Source: Pelargonium nanum
Taxonomy: Eukaryota; Streptophyta; Magnoliopsida; Geraniales; Geraniaceae
Direction of reading: 5' to 3'
NCBI GenBank assembly: GCA_036897485.1
Contig: JAYMTF010000442.1
Span: 1-36,299, forward strand
DNA: 36,299 bases
Part shown: one piece after another, positions 11,751 through 22,979 of the stretch
Layout of the letters: each line of letters starts with the position of its first letter
How positions within the stretch are numbered: position 1 is the first letter of the stretch
Position numbers and translations under genes: made by a program
Notes under the pieces: model-generated
The model's input: only the letters and a program-made list of their open reading frames with translations
Told to the model about the DNA's origin: nothing
Database searches by the model: none

Positions 11751-14700
11751 TCATTCTTCGAATCGAGTCTTCTTGTTTGCAGACTTGTTTTTCCTCAAAG
11801 CTTCTCTCTTCTCTTCCCTGCAGGAGCTCACAAAGAATCAAGATTGCTTCAGCTATAGACTCTTTTTCCCAATAATAATACTAAAAGAACTGTATTAATG
11901 TTTTTATGCTACTGTTTTTTCATTGGCCACTACAGTTCTTTTACGAAGCAATGCATAGAATTCAAAGGGGTTAGAATTCAAAGGGGTTGGATAAACAAAC
12001 TTAAAGTCGGCTCTTTTTTTACCTGGCTCTCCAGATTTCCTCTCTAGGTGGGAATTTTCTCTTCTCCCATTTTCTCTTCTCTTTAGGAGCTGCAGAAGTT
12101 TCTTTCTCCCCATCGTCAGGAGAACTCTTCTTCACGAGGATGTGTTCTTTATTCTGATCTTCTGACAAATGTTTTTTCGATTTCCCCCCATCATGAGTTT
12201 TGATGGTGTCGTTCTCATTCAACCCATAAGCTTGCTCCACTGTCTCGACTGGTTCTACTGTTTCTAGTGGCTCAGAAGCTCCCGCAGGATTCTTGGAGTT
12301 GCTCATCTTTTTCAGCTGCAAGAAGTTGGAAAAATTAACAGAAGATAGAAAACAAGTGAAAATTAGTTAGCCTTTGCATATAGCATCTATACGATATGAT
12401 AAAAAAATCAAATGACTCAAACTTTGAGAGACTTGCACGTTAATTGCATCGAAATCATATAACACTCCCGTCAAAACAAACTCAATAACAAGATCAGGAT
12501 GCTTAACTGCAAAAGATGTGATGAAAGAAACCTACCTTTGCCACAAAAAAACCATCCATGTTGTGAACATGAGGATAAAAACGCCTTGTCTTTTCCAAGG
12601 ACGGGTGGAAGCGGTGTTCCCTAAACCGAGTAAACCTGGACCAAAAGAAGTATCAATAAATTGTTGAAACGAAAAGGTTTACTTGCAACTGAAAATGACC
12701 AGTAGGAAATCCACAATACCCTGGACGCCCAAAGTCAAGTCCACATGGTACAAGCTTAACATCCCTCCTCTTAAGTGCATAGTCTATGACAGCTTCATTC
12801 TGCAAGATATGCGGTTAATATGAGACAAATTGAACAATGGATCAAAGGCAACCCTAGTCATCTGAGTGGGTGTGCATAAACAAACCTCAGGAATCATTAT
12901 GGAGCAAGTGGAATAAACAACATATCCCCCAGATTTTGAATTAGCATCCACCATGTCAATCGCCGCAAGTATCAATTGCTACAAAGAAAAAGGATAAAAC
13001 AAATAAGAACATATCAATTTTTCATAAAAAGAAACCAAACATGGAAGAACTTCGTCATCTTCCCCCAATTGAAAAAGATATTAAACCTGCTTTTAATGAA
13101 ATATATGGAAGGGCCATTTTTTATTGATGCCAATGTTAAAGAAATAAGATGTGTATTATGTGTCTGCTGCAATATGTAGTATTTTGCAGTTCCTTCTATT
13201 AGCAAACATGTGATAAGAGCAACTTCTAATACTTATAGCAATATTCTGTTTGAACCTTCTTGCCCTAGAAGTGGACCTATAGAACTTGATTGTGCTACAA
13301 TAACCGAACAAAACATACCTTCTGCAAATGAGCACATTTCTGTATATCATCAAGGCTTTTAGAAATTTTGACAGACTCATCTTTAGATATAACCTGAAAC
13401 ATACAGGACCATTTAGGTCAGCATGCAGTAAATAACACAAGAAGATGAAATAAGGAAATACTAAACCCACTAGCTTACCCCAGTTCCACTGCAAGGGGCA
13501 TCCAACAACACTCTATCGGCTGTGTTTAGACCCAAAACCTTGGGAAGCTGAAATTGAAAGAACAACCATCTTAGAAGAAAATGTGCCATAGAATTGGGAA
13601 GGATTTCTAAGTACCATTGATAAAAATCTTCAGCATCACCAGTATTTGGCACGTTTAATCATGATAGATATAAAATAATAGATGTATCAAGACTTTATAA
13701 GGATATCTGCATCAGTCAGTAGACGTTTGCCAAGCAGCAAAAAACACCTTAACAAGGGTAATAAAAATACAGGCAATGCCGCATCAGGTATATTTGTACA
13801 TGATATTTAGTATGAAATACTAGGCTAGAAATGGCTAACCTCCCTCCCATCATAGTTACAAACTATGGTGTTTGTCACTCCCATGCGATGCAAATTAGCA
13901 GTAAGAGACTTTAGTCTTGGCTCCTTCATCTCATTGGCAAAAATTATTCCTGGTTCATATTCAATTAAGAATTAGGATAAATAATAGACAGAAAAATTAG
14001 GGTTTCTATACCTAGCACATTATAACGGAACAGAAGAAATAAATTATTTCGCATGTCACATTTTCCCAGTGGACATAATCAAAATGGTAACCTCAGCAAT
14101 GACTCAAATAGTATTGTTATAGGACCAACTGACATGATTGGTTGCATAAGAACTAATGCAAGAGAGAGAAAATGCGTAGTTGATCCTATGATTTTCAATT
14201 AACATGCCAAGGGCACCACAAGATCAGTAAATCAACAGAAACTTCAACATACCACTGTTTTTCATAAGAGCAGCAATATAAGTTGTTTTACCCCCAGGTG
14301 CAGCCCTGCAACAGGAAAAAAACTCTCGTCAAGAAGCTGAATGTTAAGCTGGTTGTATTAATACTGTGCATAACTACAACATTTATATGACATACATCTG
14401 TCTGTGTACAAAACACTTGTACACAGCCAAGATTAAATTATGCCTGTCAAGATAACAGATTCAGCTCAGTCGCGTTTCTACCCCTATTCTACTCATGCAT
14501 ATCTTACCCGTCCGTAACATTAAGGATGTCATAACAATATGCATGCATCTGTTTTGCTCTAAACCCTTCAAATTCAACACAACCACAAGCAGATACCAAA
14601 AAAAAAAAACAGAAATGGAGATACAGCATGCCACATCACTACATCAGTTGCCGAGCAATTTAGTTTCCATGAAACTACAACTACTGATCAACTGAATTTA

Positions 14701-16541
14701 AATATGAAACAAGAAAACTACATCGGTAAAAAAAATCTAATTTCTGAATAAATAACATTCAGATATTTAAACTACAGCCAGTGAATGATTACTTACGCCA
14801 TATCAACAACACGTTCCTTCTCTTGAGGAGCGAGCGCCATCACAGGAAGAAAAGAGCTCGCACTTTGCAGCTGCAAAGAAGCAAGGCATAAACATTAAGT
14901 ATGCCATAAAGAATATGCAACACGCAATTATGCACAAACGATATAATTATAAGCCATTACCATGTAATAACCAGCCATATATTCTGGAGTGGCACCAATT
15001 GGAACTTGAGAATCATATACTACTAGACCAACCTGCAATTAGATTGATGAGGGTTCCTTTAGACACTTGATAATACAATAAATATGATAGAAGTACAAGG
15101 ACAAAAGAAAATTATGAAGAGCACACAATCCTTACTTTAGACCATTTGCTTAAAGGGTCTAGGTTTACTCCTCTATTCAACAAAACATCAGCTAAATCCC
15201 TCCTTCGTGACTGAATATAGAAATAAAATACTTCATTAAGAACTTCAGGAAATGCAAAACAAATAAACATATAAGAAAGTCAGAATGTAAAAGTGAAATT
15301 AACCTTCAAAGTATTTGTACGTAAGCAAATAGGTCGGGGCTTTTCATAGGCTTCTATAAGTTCTAGAAGTTCCACAGCTGGAAACATCTGTAGAAGAGAA
15401 TGCAAATTGATCACAAAAAGACTAACAAAACAAGATAAAAGAAAACAAAAGGGAAAGTAGGAAACAAAATGCGCACACGCAAAAGAATAAAGAAGAAAAC
15501 TACCTCCACCAAAACCCCGATTAGAAACTCGTTGTAGCCATAATATGAACCCAAATCCATCTTAAGCTGCTCCACATAATCCTTCCGTGTTGCCCCCTCT
15601 GCCTTCAAAGTCTTTAAATTTGAAAGCACTCGAACAACTATGAAAGACATTAAAACCAAATTTTAAATGAAATTGACAACAGGCAATGTGAAGTGTGAAC
15701 TAATATGATATTGTACGAAAATGATATAACACAGAAAGTTGATGAAAAGTTCACTCACTCTCTCTTATCCTCCGTTGAAGATTAGCAAGATCAGGGGGAC
15801 CACGTGCCTCTTCTTCAAGTTCCTATGTTTATGAAAAAGAAACAACAATTAAGATAACATATAACTAACCATTCATTCCAAGTAATGATATCTAAAACAA
15901 TAAGAAATAAACATAAAGGGCAGTGACAATATACCTCCTTGGTTGGCAATCTGAACTCATCAGACTCTTCTTTAATGTTTAGTTGCAATTCATTTTCTGC
16001 GTCTTCTCTTTCCTTCTCCATTTTTTCATCAATAGCTCTAGACTTTCCCTCAATATCAGATTCATCTGAATCAGAATCTGATTCTGAACCCAATTCAGAA
16101 CCTGAATCTGAACCCAAGCCTTTCTCTGCAACTAAATAGTGAATAACAAAGTAGTCGTTAATGAAAAAAAAACAAAAATTACAGTTAGTTTCAACGGGGC
16201 AAAAGTAGAAATCATGAGAAATGAGAAATGAGAAATGTGTTACCTTCATCATCACTTCCTTGAAGAAAATCGTCAGTGAAGGGGTCATCTCCATCCGAAG
16301 AAATTTCAGAGCCTGAACCGGATCCTTGCTCTTCTTCATCAAGTCCTTGCTCGTCGTCGTCTTCTTCAGATGGACTTTCAGAATCATCGGAAAAGTCTTC
16401 TTTTGGGGAACGTTTAGCAGAGAGGAACCCTACTTTTTTGGCGGTTTTAGCCATGGGAAGCTCTTTTTTTTGCTTCTTGCTTGGAGGAGGAGGTTTCTGT
16501 GAATTTTTACCTTTTTTCTTAATTAGAGCATCACGAGCCAT
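11751..16541 (-). CDS. NOP2A: NOP2-type 25S rRNA (cytosine-C5) methyltransferase
   Basis: CDS is complement of 16244-16541, 15935-16131, 15759-15822, 15504-15637, 15304-15387, 15136-15210, 14961-15032, 14797-14870, 14253-14305, 13840-13949, 13479-13547, 13319-13393, 12886-12978, 12720-12799, 12536-12635, 12023-12315 and 11751-11817: 17 exons, 645 aa, all GT-AG. It is a nucleolar enzyme that methylates a cytosine in large-subunit rRNA and aids 60S assembly (Arabidopsis OLI2/NOP2A). The N-terminus is Lys-rich and then Ser/Asp/Glu-rich (to about 160). The SAM site DMAAAPGGKT is at 331-340, motif [10 protein letters not shown] at 403-410 (C406, product release) and the catalytic STCS cysteine is C460. 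A C-terminal basic tail follows. The last small exon gives the family-like EEKREALRK ending; reading through instead stops after 624 residues. The ATG at 16541 is the first in frame. Exon 2 could also start at 16125, losing two residues. Confidence 0.94.
11956..11987. repeat. 16-bp tandem duplication in the last NOP2 intron
   Basis: The unit TAGAATTCAAAGGGGT occurs twice without a break at 11956-11971 and 11972-11987, inside intron 16 of NOP2 (11818-12022). The copies are identical, so the event is recent. Confidence 0.85.
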
Positions 16542-16640
16542 TGTGTGCTGCAAGGAGATTGAACGGAGGATGTTGGCGGCGGACGGGAGGAGGATGCCGG
16601 AGATGGAGGCGCTCACAGATTTGGTGATGGAGGCGCTTAA

Positions 16641-16760
16641 CGAATTCGATGCTGTGCGGAGCTGATAGGGTTTAACAGAGAAGAAATTGGGTTTTATATG
16701 CGAATTTGATGCTGTGCGGAGCTCAAAGGGTTTAACAGAGATAAAATTGGCTTTTATATG
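16641..16760 (-). promoter_or_regulatory. 60-bp tandem duplication carrying telo-box motifs, NOP2 upstream region
   Basis: Two adjacent 60-base copies, 16641-16700 and 16701-16760, differ at about six positions. The copy nearer the gene holds AAACCCTA on the minus strand (complement of 16666-16673), a telo-box typical of ribosome-biogenesis promoters. The distal copy has AAACCCTT at the same place (16726-16733). They lie 100-220 bases upstream of the NOP2 ATG, in the leader or core promoter. Confidence 0.7.
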
Positions 16761-18020
16761 TGTTATTTAAGTTAGGTTAGATTTTAGGTTAAATTACATA
16801 AGTACCCTTTGACCTTGACCACTCCATCACTTGGTATCCCTATTTATTTTTTTATTTTTGCAACTTTAAGACCCATGTTCTTTCCACCCACCCAACCGTC
16901 AGTTATATTAAACGGAAAACCCAATTTTTTATATTATGTGTTGTGCATGTGATCTATTTTTTTTGTAAATGACAAAAAAGTTCTTATTAGTCTTTGGGGA
17001 AATTACATAAGAACCCCTAACTTTGAAACCTCTAATACTAAGCATTCCTTAACTTTTTTTTATTGTTGAATGTTTGAAGATTTTGTTATGTTCTTCGACA
17101 ATTTTTAAAACAATTTGTAATTTAGTCCAGTCGACCTTTTATAGCCCGTTCTCAACTGACACATCATCGCATCCGGCCACGTCACCCTTCCACATAAGCC
17201 GACCTGGCCACGTCATCCACACAAAAAATGGATCTTCTTTATTTAAGCAAAACAAAAACACTAAATAGTGAGAATAAAAAAACAAATCTTGAACAATGGG
17301 TTCTCTTCCAATTCCCATAAAAAGCAAAGCCCACACACAAATCACAAGTCTAATTCCACAACATTTCAAAATCTGGATTTTGTTAATTGTTATTATACAA
17401 CTGAAATTAGAGAACTAAATTTGTGTGGAAATGCTCAATGGTGTTGTGCTGACTGTTACAGAACAAATGCTATGTTACACTTGTAACTGCTGGGTCATGA
17501 ATGAGACAAGGATGATACAGAGTGGTAAATGAAAAATAACAAAATTTATGTATTTTTTGGCAAAACATGAACAAAGACAAGACTTTTAAGAGTGAATTTA
17601 AGCATTTGAGGTGTAGATTTACTGTACAGAAGTAAAAGGTAGTTTGGCAATTGCAAATAAATGGGTCAACAGAGTAGATATTGCATTGCATATACATACA
17701 AAAACAGTATTTTTCAACTACTAACATAAAGTTAATGTTGTAGTGAACTTGCCTTCCCCTATTTCAAGTCAATATGCTCATCAATTACGCATCTTCATGC
17801 CTAAATCTCACAACTACACTCCTTTTACAGTGGAATCTTTATCTAGACCTTAACCTTTTTTAGCTAAATGTTAAAACAATGTGACCTTTCACTCTGTCAC
17901 TAGCAATAGCAGCCTAACAATGGAGAACCCAACTGGGTATTTATCTGTTACTGTTTCTGTGTCTTCTCAGTGCTCTGCATTGAGAAATGCAGAAGAAGCA
18001 GAACCAAAAGAAGAAGAGAA
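16761..18020. other. Divergent intergenic region between NOP2 and the first OPT gene
   Basis: This should hold the outer NOP2 promoter and the promoter and leader of the plus-strand OPT gene. A 17-base sequence beginning AAATTACATAAG recurs with one change at 16791-16807 and 17000-17016, and resembles the ends of common plant DNA transposons. Two GGCCACGTCA motifs (G-box/TGACG-like core) lie at about 17176 and 17209. A 76-codon minus-strand frame at 17139-17369 overlaps these repeats and looks non-coding. Confidence 0.45.
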
Positions 18021-18075
18021 ATGGAGATTTTCAGGGACAATGAAGAAGCAGCCCTTGGATCAAGTGTTGACATGA
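17920..18075 (+). other. Upstream ORF overlapping the first OPT start codon (51 codons)
   Basis: An ATG at 17920 opens a 51-residue frame, Ser/Glu-rich, that stops at 18075, past the OPT ATG at 18021 and in a different frame. If the transcript starts upstream of 17920, this frame would compete with the transporter start. It resembles no protein I know and does not join the OPT exon 2 frame. It may instead be leader sequence lying upstream of the true transcription start. Confidence 0.35.
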
Positions 18076-21000
18076 TAGCTGGTGAGCCCTTCACTCTTGT
18101 TTAGTTGTTTAATGGGTCTGTTTTTGATTCTGCTTAATGGGTCTGAGAACTTGAGAAAATCGAAGTTTGAGCAATGCACTCTACCTGTTTGTTGTTTTGC
18201 CACAATGAAGTTTTTTTTTTTTACAACATTATGCATATATGTGCCCTTGGATCAAGTGTTGACATGATAGCTGGTGAGCCCTTCTCTCTATTGTTTAGTT
18301 GTTTATTGGGTCTGCTTTTGGTTCTGCTTAATGGATCTGATAACTTGAGAAAATTGAAGTTTGATCAATGCACTCTACCTGTTTGTTATTTTGTCACAAT
18401 GAAGTTTTTTATTTTATAACATTATGCATATATGTTGGGGTTAGTGTTCTTTTGTTTTCTGGTGTGATTTAGTTGAATTATGTTGTATTTTATCTATGTA
18501 CAAGGTGAGGAAGTGAATGACTCTCCCATTGAGGAAGTGAGGCTGACAGTTCCAATCAAAGACGACCCGAACGAGCCAGCCTTGACATTTAGGACATGGG
18601 TTCTCGGGGTTGCATGTTGTTGCATTCTTGCGTTTGTAAACCAGTTTCTTGGTTACAAACAGAATCGTCTCTCAGTTAGTTCTGTTTCGGCTCAGATTCT
18701 GACTCTCCCAATGGGAAAGCTGATGGCTGCAACCCTCCCAGAAAAACACTTTCGACTCCCATTCACAAAATGGTCTTTTACACTGAATCCGGGGCCTTTC
18801 AGTGTGAAAGAACATGTTTTGATCACTGTTTTCGCTAACTCGGGAGCAAGCAGTGTATATGCAATGAGTGTTCTTACAATTGTCAAGGCTTACTATCACA
18901 GGTATATTAACCCAGTGGCAGCATTGTTGCTTGTTATAACCACTCAGGTAAGTTTCAGACTTACTGTATATGTAATTTGCATTTCATGTGTCCATGTCAT
19001 CTGAGTTGTGATTGAGCATGTCTAGGCTTCACCAAAACAGATCACAAAATACACCCAAAATCATTTCTCGTCTGTCAAGTCAAAATTACTCGCTTGTTCG
19101 ATTTTTCATGAATTTTTCAGATGCTTGGCTATGGATGGGCTGGTATGTTCAGAAAATACCTTGTTGATTCACCCTATATGTGGTGGCCCTCAAATTTGGT
19201 CCAAGTTTCATTATTCAGGTTCTCTTAAGAGAAAAACTTGGTTTGTGTTAATTGTTGAGCATTGTTGTCTCACACTGAATTAGTATTCACACGTGAATGA
19301 ATGCAGGGCATTGCATGACAAAGATAAGAGGCCTAAGGGAGGACTTTCTAGGCTACAATTCTTTACCATTTTCTTAATATGTAGCTTTGCATACAACATC
19401 ATCCCGTCCTATTTTGTTCATTCGATAAGTGCTCTATCCTTTGCTTGTTGGATTTGGAAGGACTCTGTTACAGCCCAACAGATTGGTTCAGGCTTGCATG
19501 GTCTTGGCATTGGCTCCATTGGCCTCGACTGGTCTACCGTTGCTGGTTTCCTTGGAAGTCCTTTAGCAGTTCCAGGCTTTGCCATTATCAACATCCTCGT
19601 TGGGTTTTTCGTGATAGTCTATGTAGTGATCCCCATTGCATATTGGTCTAATGCATATGAGGCAAAGCGATTCCCTTTGTATTCCTCGCACACATACGAC
19701 TCTGCTGGACAAATTTACAACCTTTCCAGAATAATAAATTCTCAAACTTTTGACATCAATCTTGATGCCTACAATAACTACAGCAAACTCTACCTCAGTG
19801 TTTTCTTTGCCTTCACATATGGACTGAGTTTTGCTACTCTAATGGCTACTATATCACATGTTGCGCTCTTCAATGGAAAGTAAGTTTGCTCAACATCATT
19901 TAATATGATTTCCATATTTGGTTTGTGACAATGCCGTTTGTTATTTTTGAATAACAATTATTAGAAACATTTGGAAAATGTGGAGAAAGACAACAAGTGC
20001 AGTTCGCGGTCATCTTGGCGATGTGCACACCAGAATAATGAACAAGAACTATGAAGCTACCCCGCAATGGTGGTTTTACAGTATCCTGGTTTGTATGGTG
20101 GCTCTAGCCTTGTTTACTTGTGAAAGCTTTGGCAAAGGGCTGCAACTCCCATGGTGGGGCGTTTTACTTGCGTGCTTTATAGCTCTATTTTTCACCTTGC
20201 CAATCGGAGTTATTCAAGCCACAACAAATATGGTAACATTGCTAGCTACATTTCAGTATATATATATATATACAACCATCTGCAACTATATGTGTAGATT
20301 TTAATGTGTTAATGTGTCAATGTGCAGCAACCAGGCCTTAATGTGATAACAGAGCTAATAATTGGGTATCTTTACCCTGGAAAGCCTCTTGCTAATGTGG
20401 TTTTCAAGACCTATGGTTATAGCAGCATGGCACAAGCACTCACTTTTCTTCAAGATCTCAAATTAGGCACATATATGAAGATTCCTCCCAAGAACATGTT
20501 CATTGTTCAGGTAATTGAGTTCAACATCTTATCTATAACAACCTGGTTATTTGATTCATATGTTTTACCTTCTGATTTTGCATCTTCAGTTGGTCAGCTC
20601 AGTGATTGCTTCAACTTGGTACTTCGGCACAGGATGGTACCTCTTAACAACTGTGGAGAACATATGTGATCCGGGTATGCTGCCCAAAGGAAGTCCATGG
20701 ACTTGCCCGGGAGATGATGTTTTCTACAACGCGTCAATCATATGGGGAGTCATAGGTCCCCTCCGAATGTTCACAAAGTTGGGTAACTATCCTCAACTCA
20801 ACTGGTTCTTCCTTATTGGCTTGCTTGCCCCCGTGCCAGTGTGGCTGCTGTCGCGCAAATTCCCCGACAGAGAGTGGATTAAGCTTGTAAACATGCCCCT
20901 CATACTAGGAGCTACACACAACATGCCACCAGCGCGATCTGTGAACTTCTTGACTTGGGGAGCTGTTGGGATTTTCTTCAACATCTATGTCTACAGAAAG

Positions 21001-21210
21001 TTGAAGAAGTGGTGGGCTAGGCACAACTACATCTTATCTGCTGCCATGGATGCTGGCGTGGCGTTTAACGGTATACTCCTTTTCTTTGCACTTCAATCCT
21101 ATGGCATTCTTGGAGCAAGCTGGTGGGGTCTTGAAACTGAGGATAGTTGTTCCTTGGCAACGTGCCCTACCGCGCCAGGGATTGTGGTTAAGAACTGCCC
21201 TACATTTTGA
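18021..21210 (+). CDS. OPT1: OPT1-like oligopeptide transporter, first tandem copy
   Basis: CDS joins 18021-18081, 18505-18947, 19121-19218, 19307-19879, 19965-20232, 20328-20510 and 20590-21210: seven exons, 748 aa, all GT-AG. OPT family proteins are multi-pass membrane carriers that import tetra/pentapeptides and related substrates with protons. Evidence: the NPG motif at 115-117, the KIPPK variant of the KIPPR motif at 532-536, the blocks [17 protein letters not shown] and [19 protein letters not shown], and a Cys-containing C-terminus [12 protein letters not shown]. Length is normal. The ATG at 18021 was chosen because exon 1 then ends in the phase needed for exon 2 and a TAG lies upstream in frame; exon 1 is short (61 nt), so this is the least certain part. 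It sits 1.77 kb upstream of a close paralogue with matching exon lengths (98, 573, 268, 183, 621). The exact OPT substrate is not knowable from sequence. Confidence 0.92.
18051..18434 (+). repeat. 192-bp tandem duplication spanning the exon 1 donor of the first OPT gene
   Basis: Copy 1 (18051-18242) starts inside coding exon 1, includes its last 31 bases and its GTGAGCC donor, and runs into intron 1. Copy 2 (18243-18434) repeats this at roughly 90 percent identity by eye, so intron 1 contains a second, intact exon end with donor at 18274-18275. Copy 2 also has an in-frame ATG at 18231 reading into it (about 14 codons), which could serve as an alternative first exon. Confidence 0.85.
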
Positions 21211-22979
21211 CATGTCACATGAACATAAAAAAACCTCCTCCAAGGAAATCACATTCTGTACTTACATTTCTAGATGGTAAACTCTAGTATCTGTTTTATT
21301 TTCTTTTGCTTCCTCCTTGTATGAATATTGCATCAGTAAACAGCTTGTTTCCTTTGGATTGTTTTGTCTACCTTCATTTCTGCATAAAATGTGATTATTT
21401 CCAGAGAATCAGGAATATTTGGCCCACAAATTCAGTCATTGATGCACTGTAGTAACTTGCTAATGATGATCACTTTCAAATGAAGTAACACATATGCATT
21501 ACCTTAATGTCAATTAATTTTCTTTTTTTGATTTTTTTGGTAAAAAAAACAAAACAAAAAGAGGTTATTAATTCAAATTAGATAATTCAAAAAAATCTGT
21601 CCTATATATGAAGAAAAAGTTATGTTATGGAAGGTACATGGAGGATGGGCTTTACATATATGTCAGTATATATATAGATTACTTAATTAGCAGGTGGGTA
21701 ATCATTATTTGCCAAAATCATGCCACCAGCAACATTTTCATTTTTATAGGTACAAAAGTTAGAAGCAACCATCATCTGGTTTTGATTTTCTTGTGATTCT
21801 CCTTTGCCTCAATTTAAAGAATGCACAAAACCCAGCTTTTGTGCATTAAGATCTGCCCAACCTAACCCCTTTTTGACATTCTTATCATTTGGTTGCACAT
21901 AGCAACAAAAGTATGAAACAAAATCTTATCACAAAAGTTGAAACCATCATCATATCTTTCTTGTCCATCTCCATTTTCAACTTCATCTGCAGAGGATAAG
22001 GTTTGGACAAGTGAAGAAGGCAAGTGCAGCAAGAAACCAAACAAGGTGGTGGTGAAGAAATTGTGCAGAAGAGCACTAGCAGTAGCACTATAGCACTAGC
22101 ATGCCCAGTGGTTCAAATTCTGCTATGGCCCACCAGAAGATACCTTTGACATTCCTCCAATGAAATGAAGAAGTGACAGGTAAGCTCATGTTTCCTTAGA
22201 TTTCAAGTTTCAGTGACTTGCACATTATTTTACTTTTACTGGTTTTTTTTTCTCACATGTAGAATGTTCTATTTTTATATAGTTTGTCTCTGACCAACTC
22301 ACATGCAGGCTTCATAAGAAAACAAGCAGAGACACATGGCCTTGTTGTGTATTATGGATTTTACCTAGAATGAGTCAGGTCAAGTTGTGTAGTATAGTAG
22401 TAGGACACAATTAATATTCAAAGCTTATGTCTTATGTTAATTTCACTACACTTGTTCATTAACAAACAAGAAAATCCTTATCACCATTTGGGTCAAAACT
22501 ACTCATGAAAACCTTCTCATAGGTTGGTCTCTCATCTCTCAGTTGCTAGATTCTACAGCTACTTCACAAAAGATTCATTGACTCAATGCCTCTCTGCTTC
22601 ACTCTAAAGTAACTACAGCTTCACCACTTCTCCAGAAAAGAAATAGCTGTCACATTTGTTTTATTTTTCTTGTCCATATCCAAGGTATGCCAGAAAATTC
22701 AAGTGGGCATCTCTGACCAGAACCGCCATTACAGATTTCTGGCTCAAAACCCGTTTTCTTGCCCATAAATTTAGCTTAAAAACAAATCAAACTACAAATG
22801 AAGTTTTGAATATTTGTTTTCTTATCCATTGCCACTAGTCAGTTAACTTGCAAGAATATGTGGGCACATCACATGTTGCAAGTCAACAACTGTTTGATAA
22901 TGAAGGGTCTGAAAGCAAAAATACATAAATGAGCATTGTGTTGGGATAGTATAGTAGAGATCTCAGGCAAGAACAAGGG
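21211..22979. other. Spacer between the two OPT genes
   Basis: The left part is the 3' untranslated region of the first OPT gene and the right part is the promoter and leader of the second. It is AT-rich, with TA-rich stretches near 21656-21680. No gene, clear transposon end or conserved motif was recognised. A minimal upstream ATG frame of six codons occurs at about 22930, just before the second OPT start. Confidence 0.4.

Noticed and set aside
11641-11841. 66-codon minus-strand frame that looked protein-like
   Set aside because: It is the wrong frame across the last NOP2 exon; the correct frame begins after the acceptor at 11818 and stops at 11751.
16542-16616. N-terminal extension of NOP2
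   Set aside because: The open frame upstream of 16541 begins at a GTG and contains no ATG.
17139-17369. 76-codon minus-strand frame
   Set aside because: Lies within intergenic DNA containing transposon-like repeats and G-box-like repeats; no family resemblance and no splice context.
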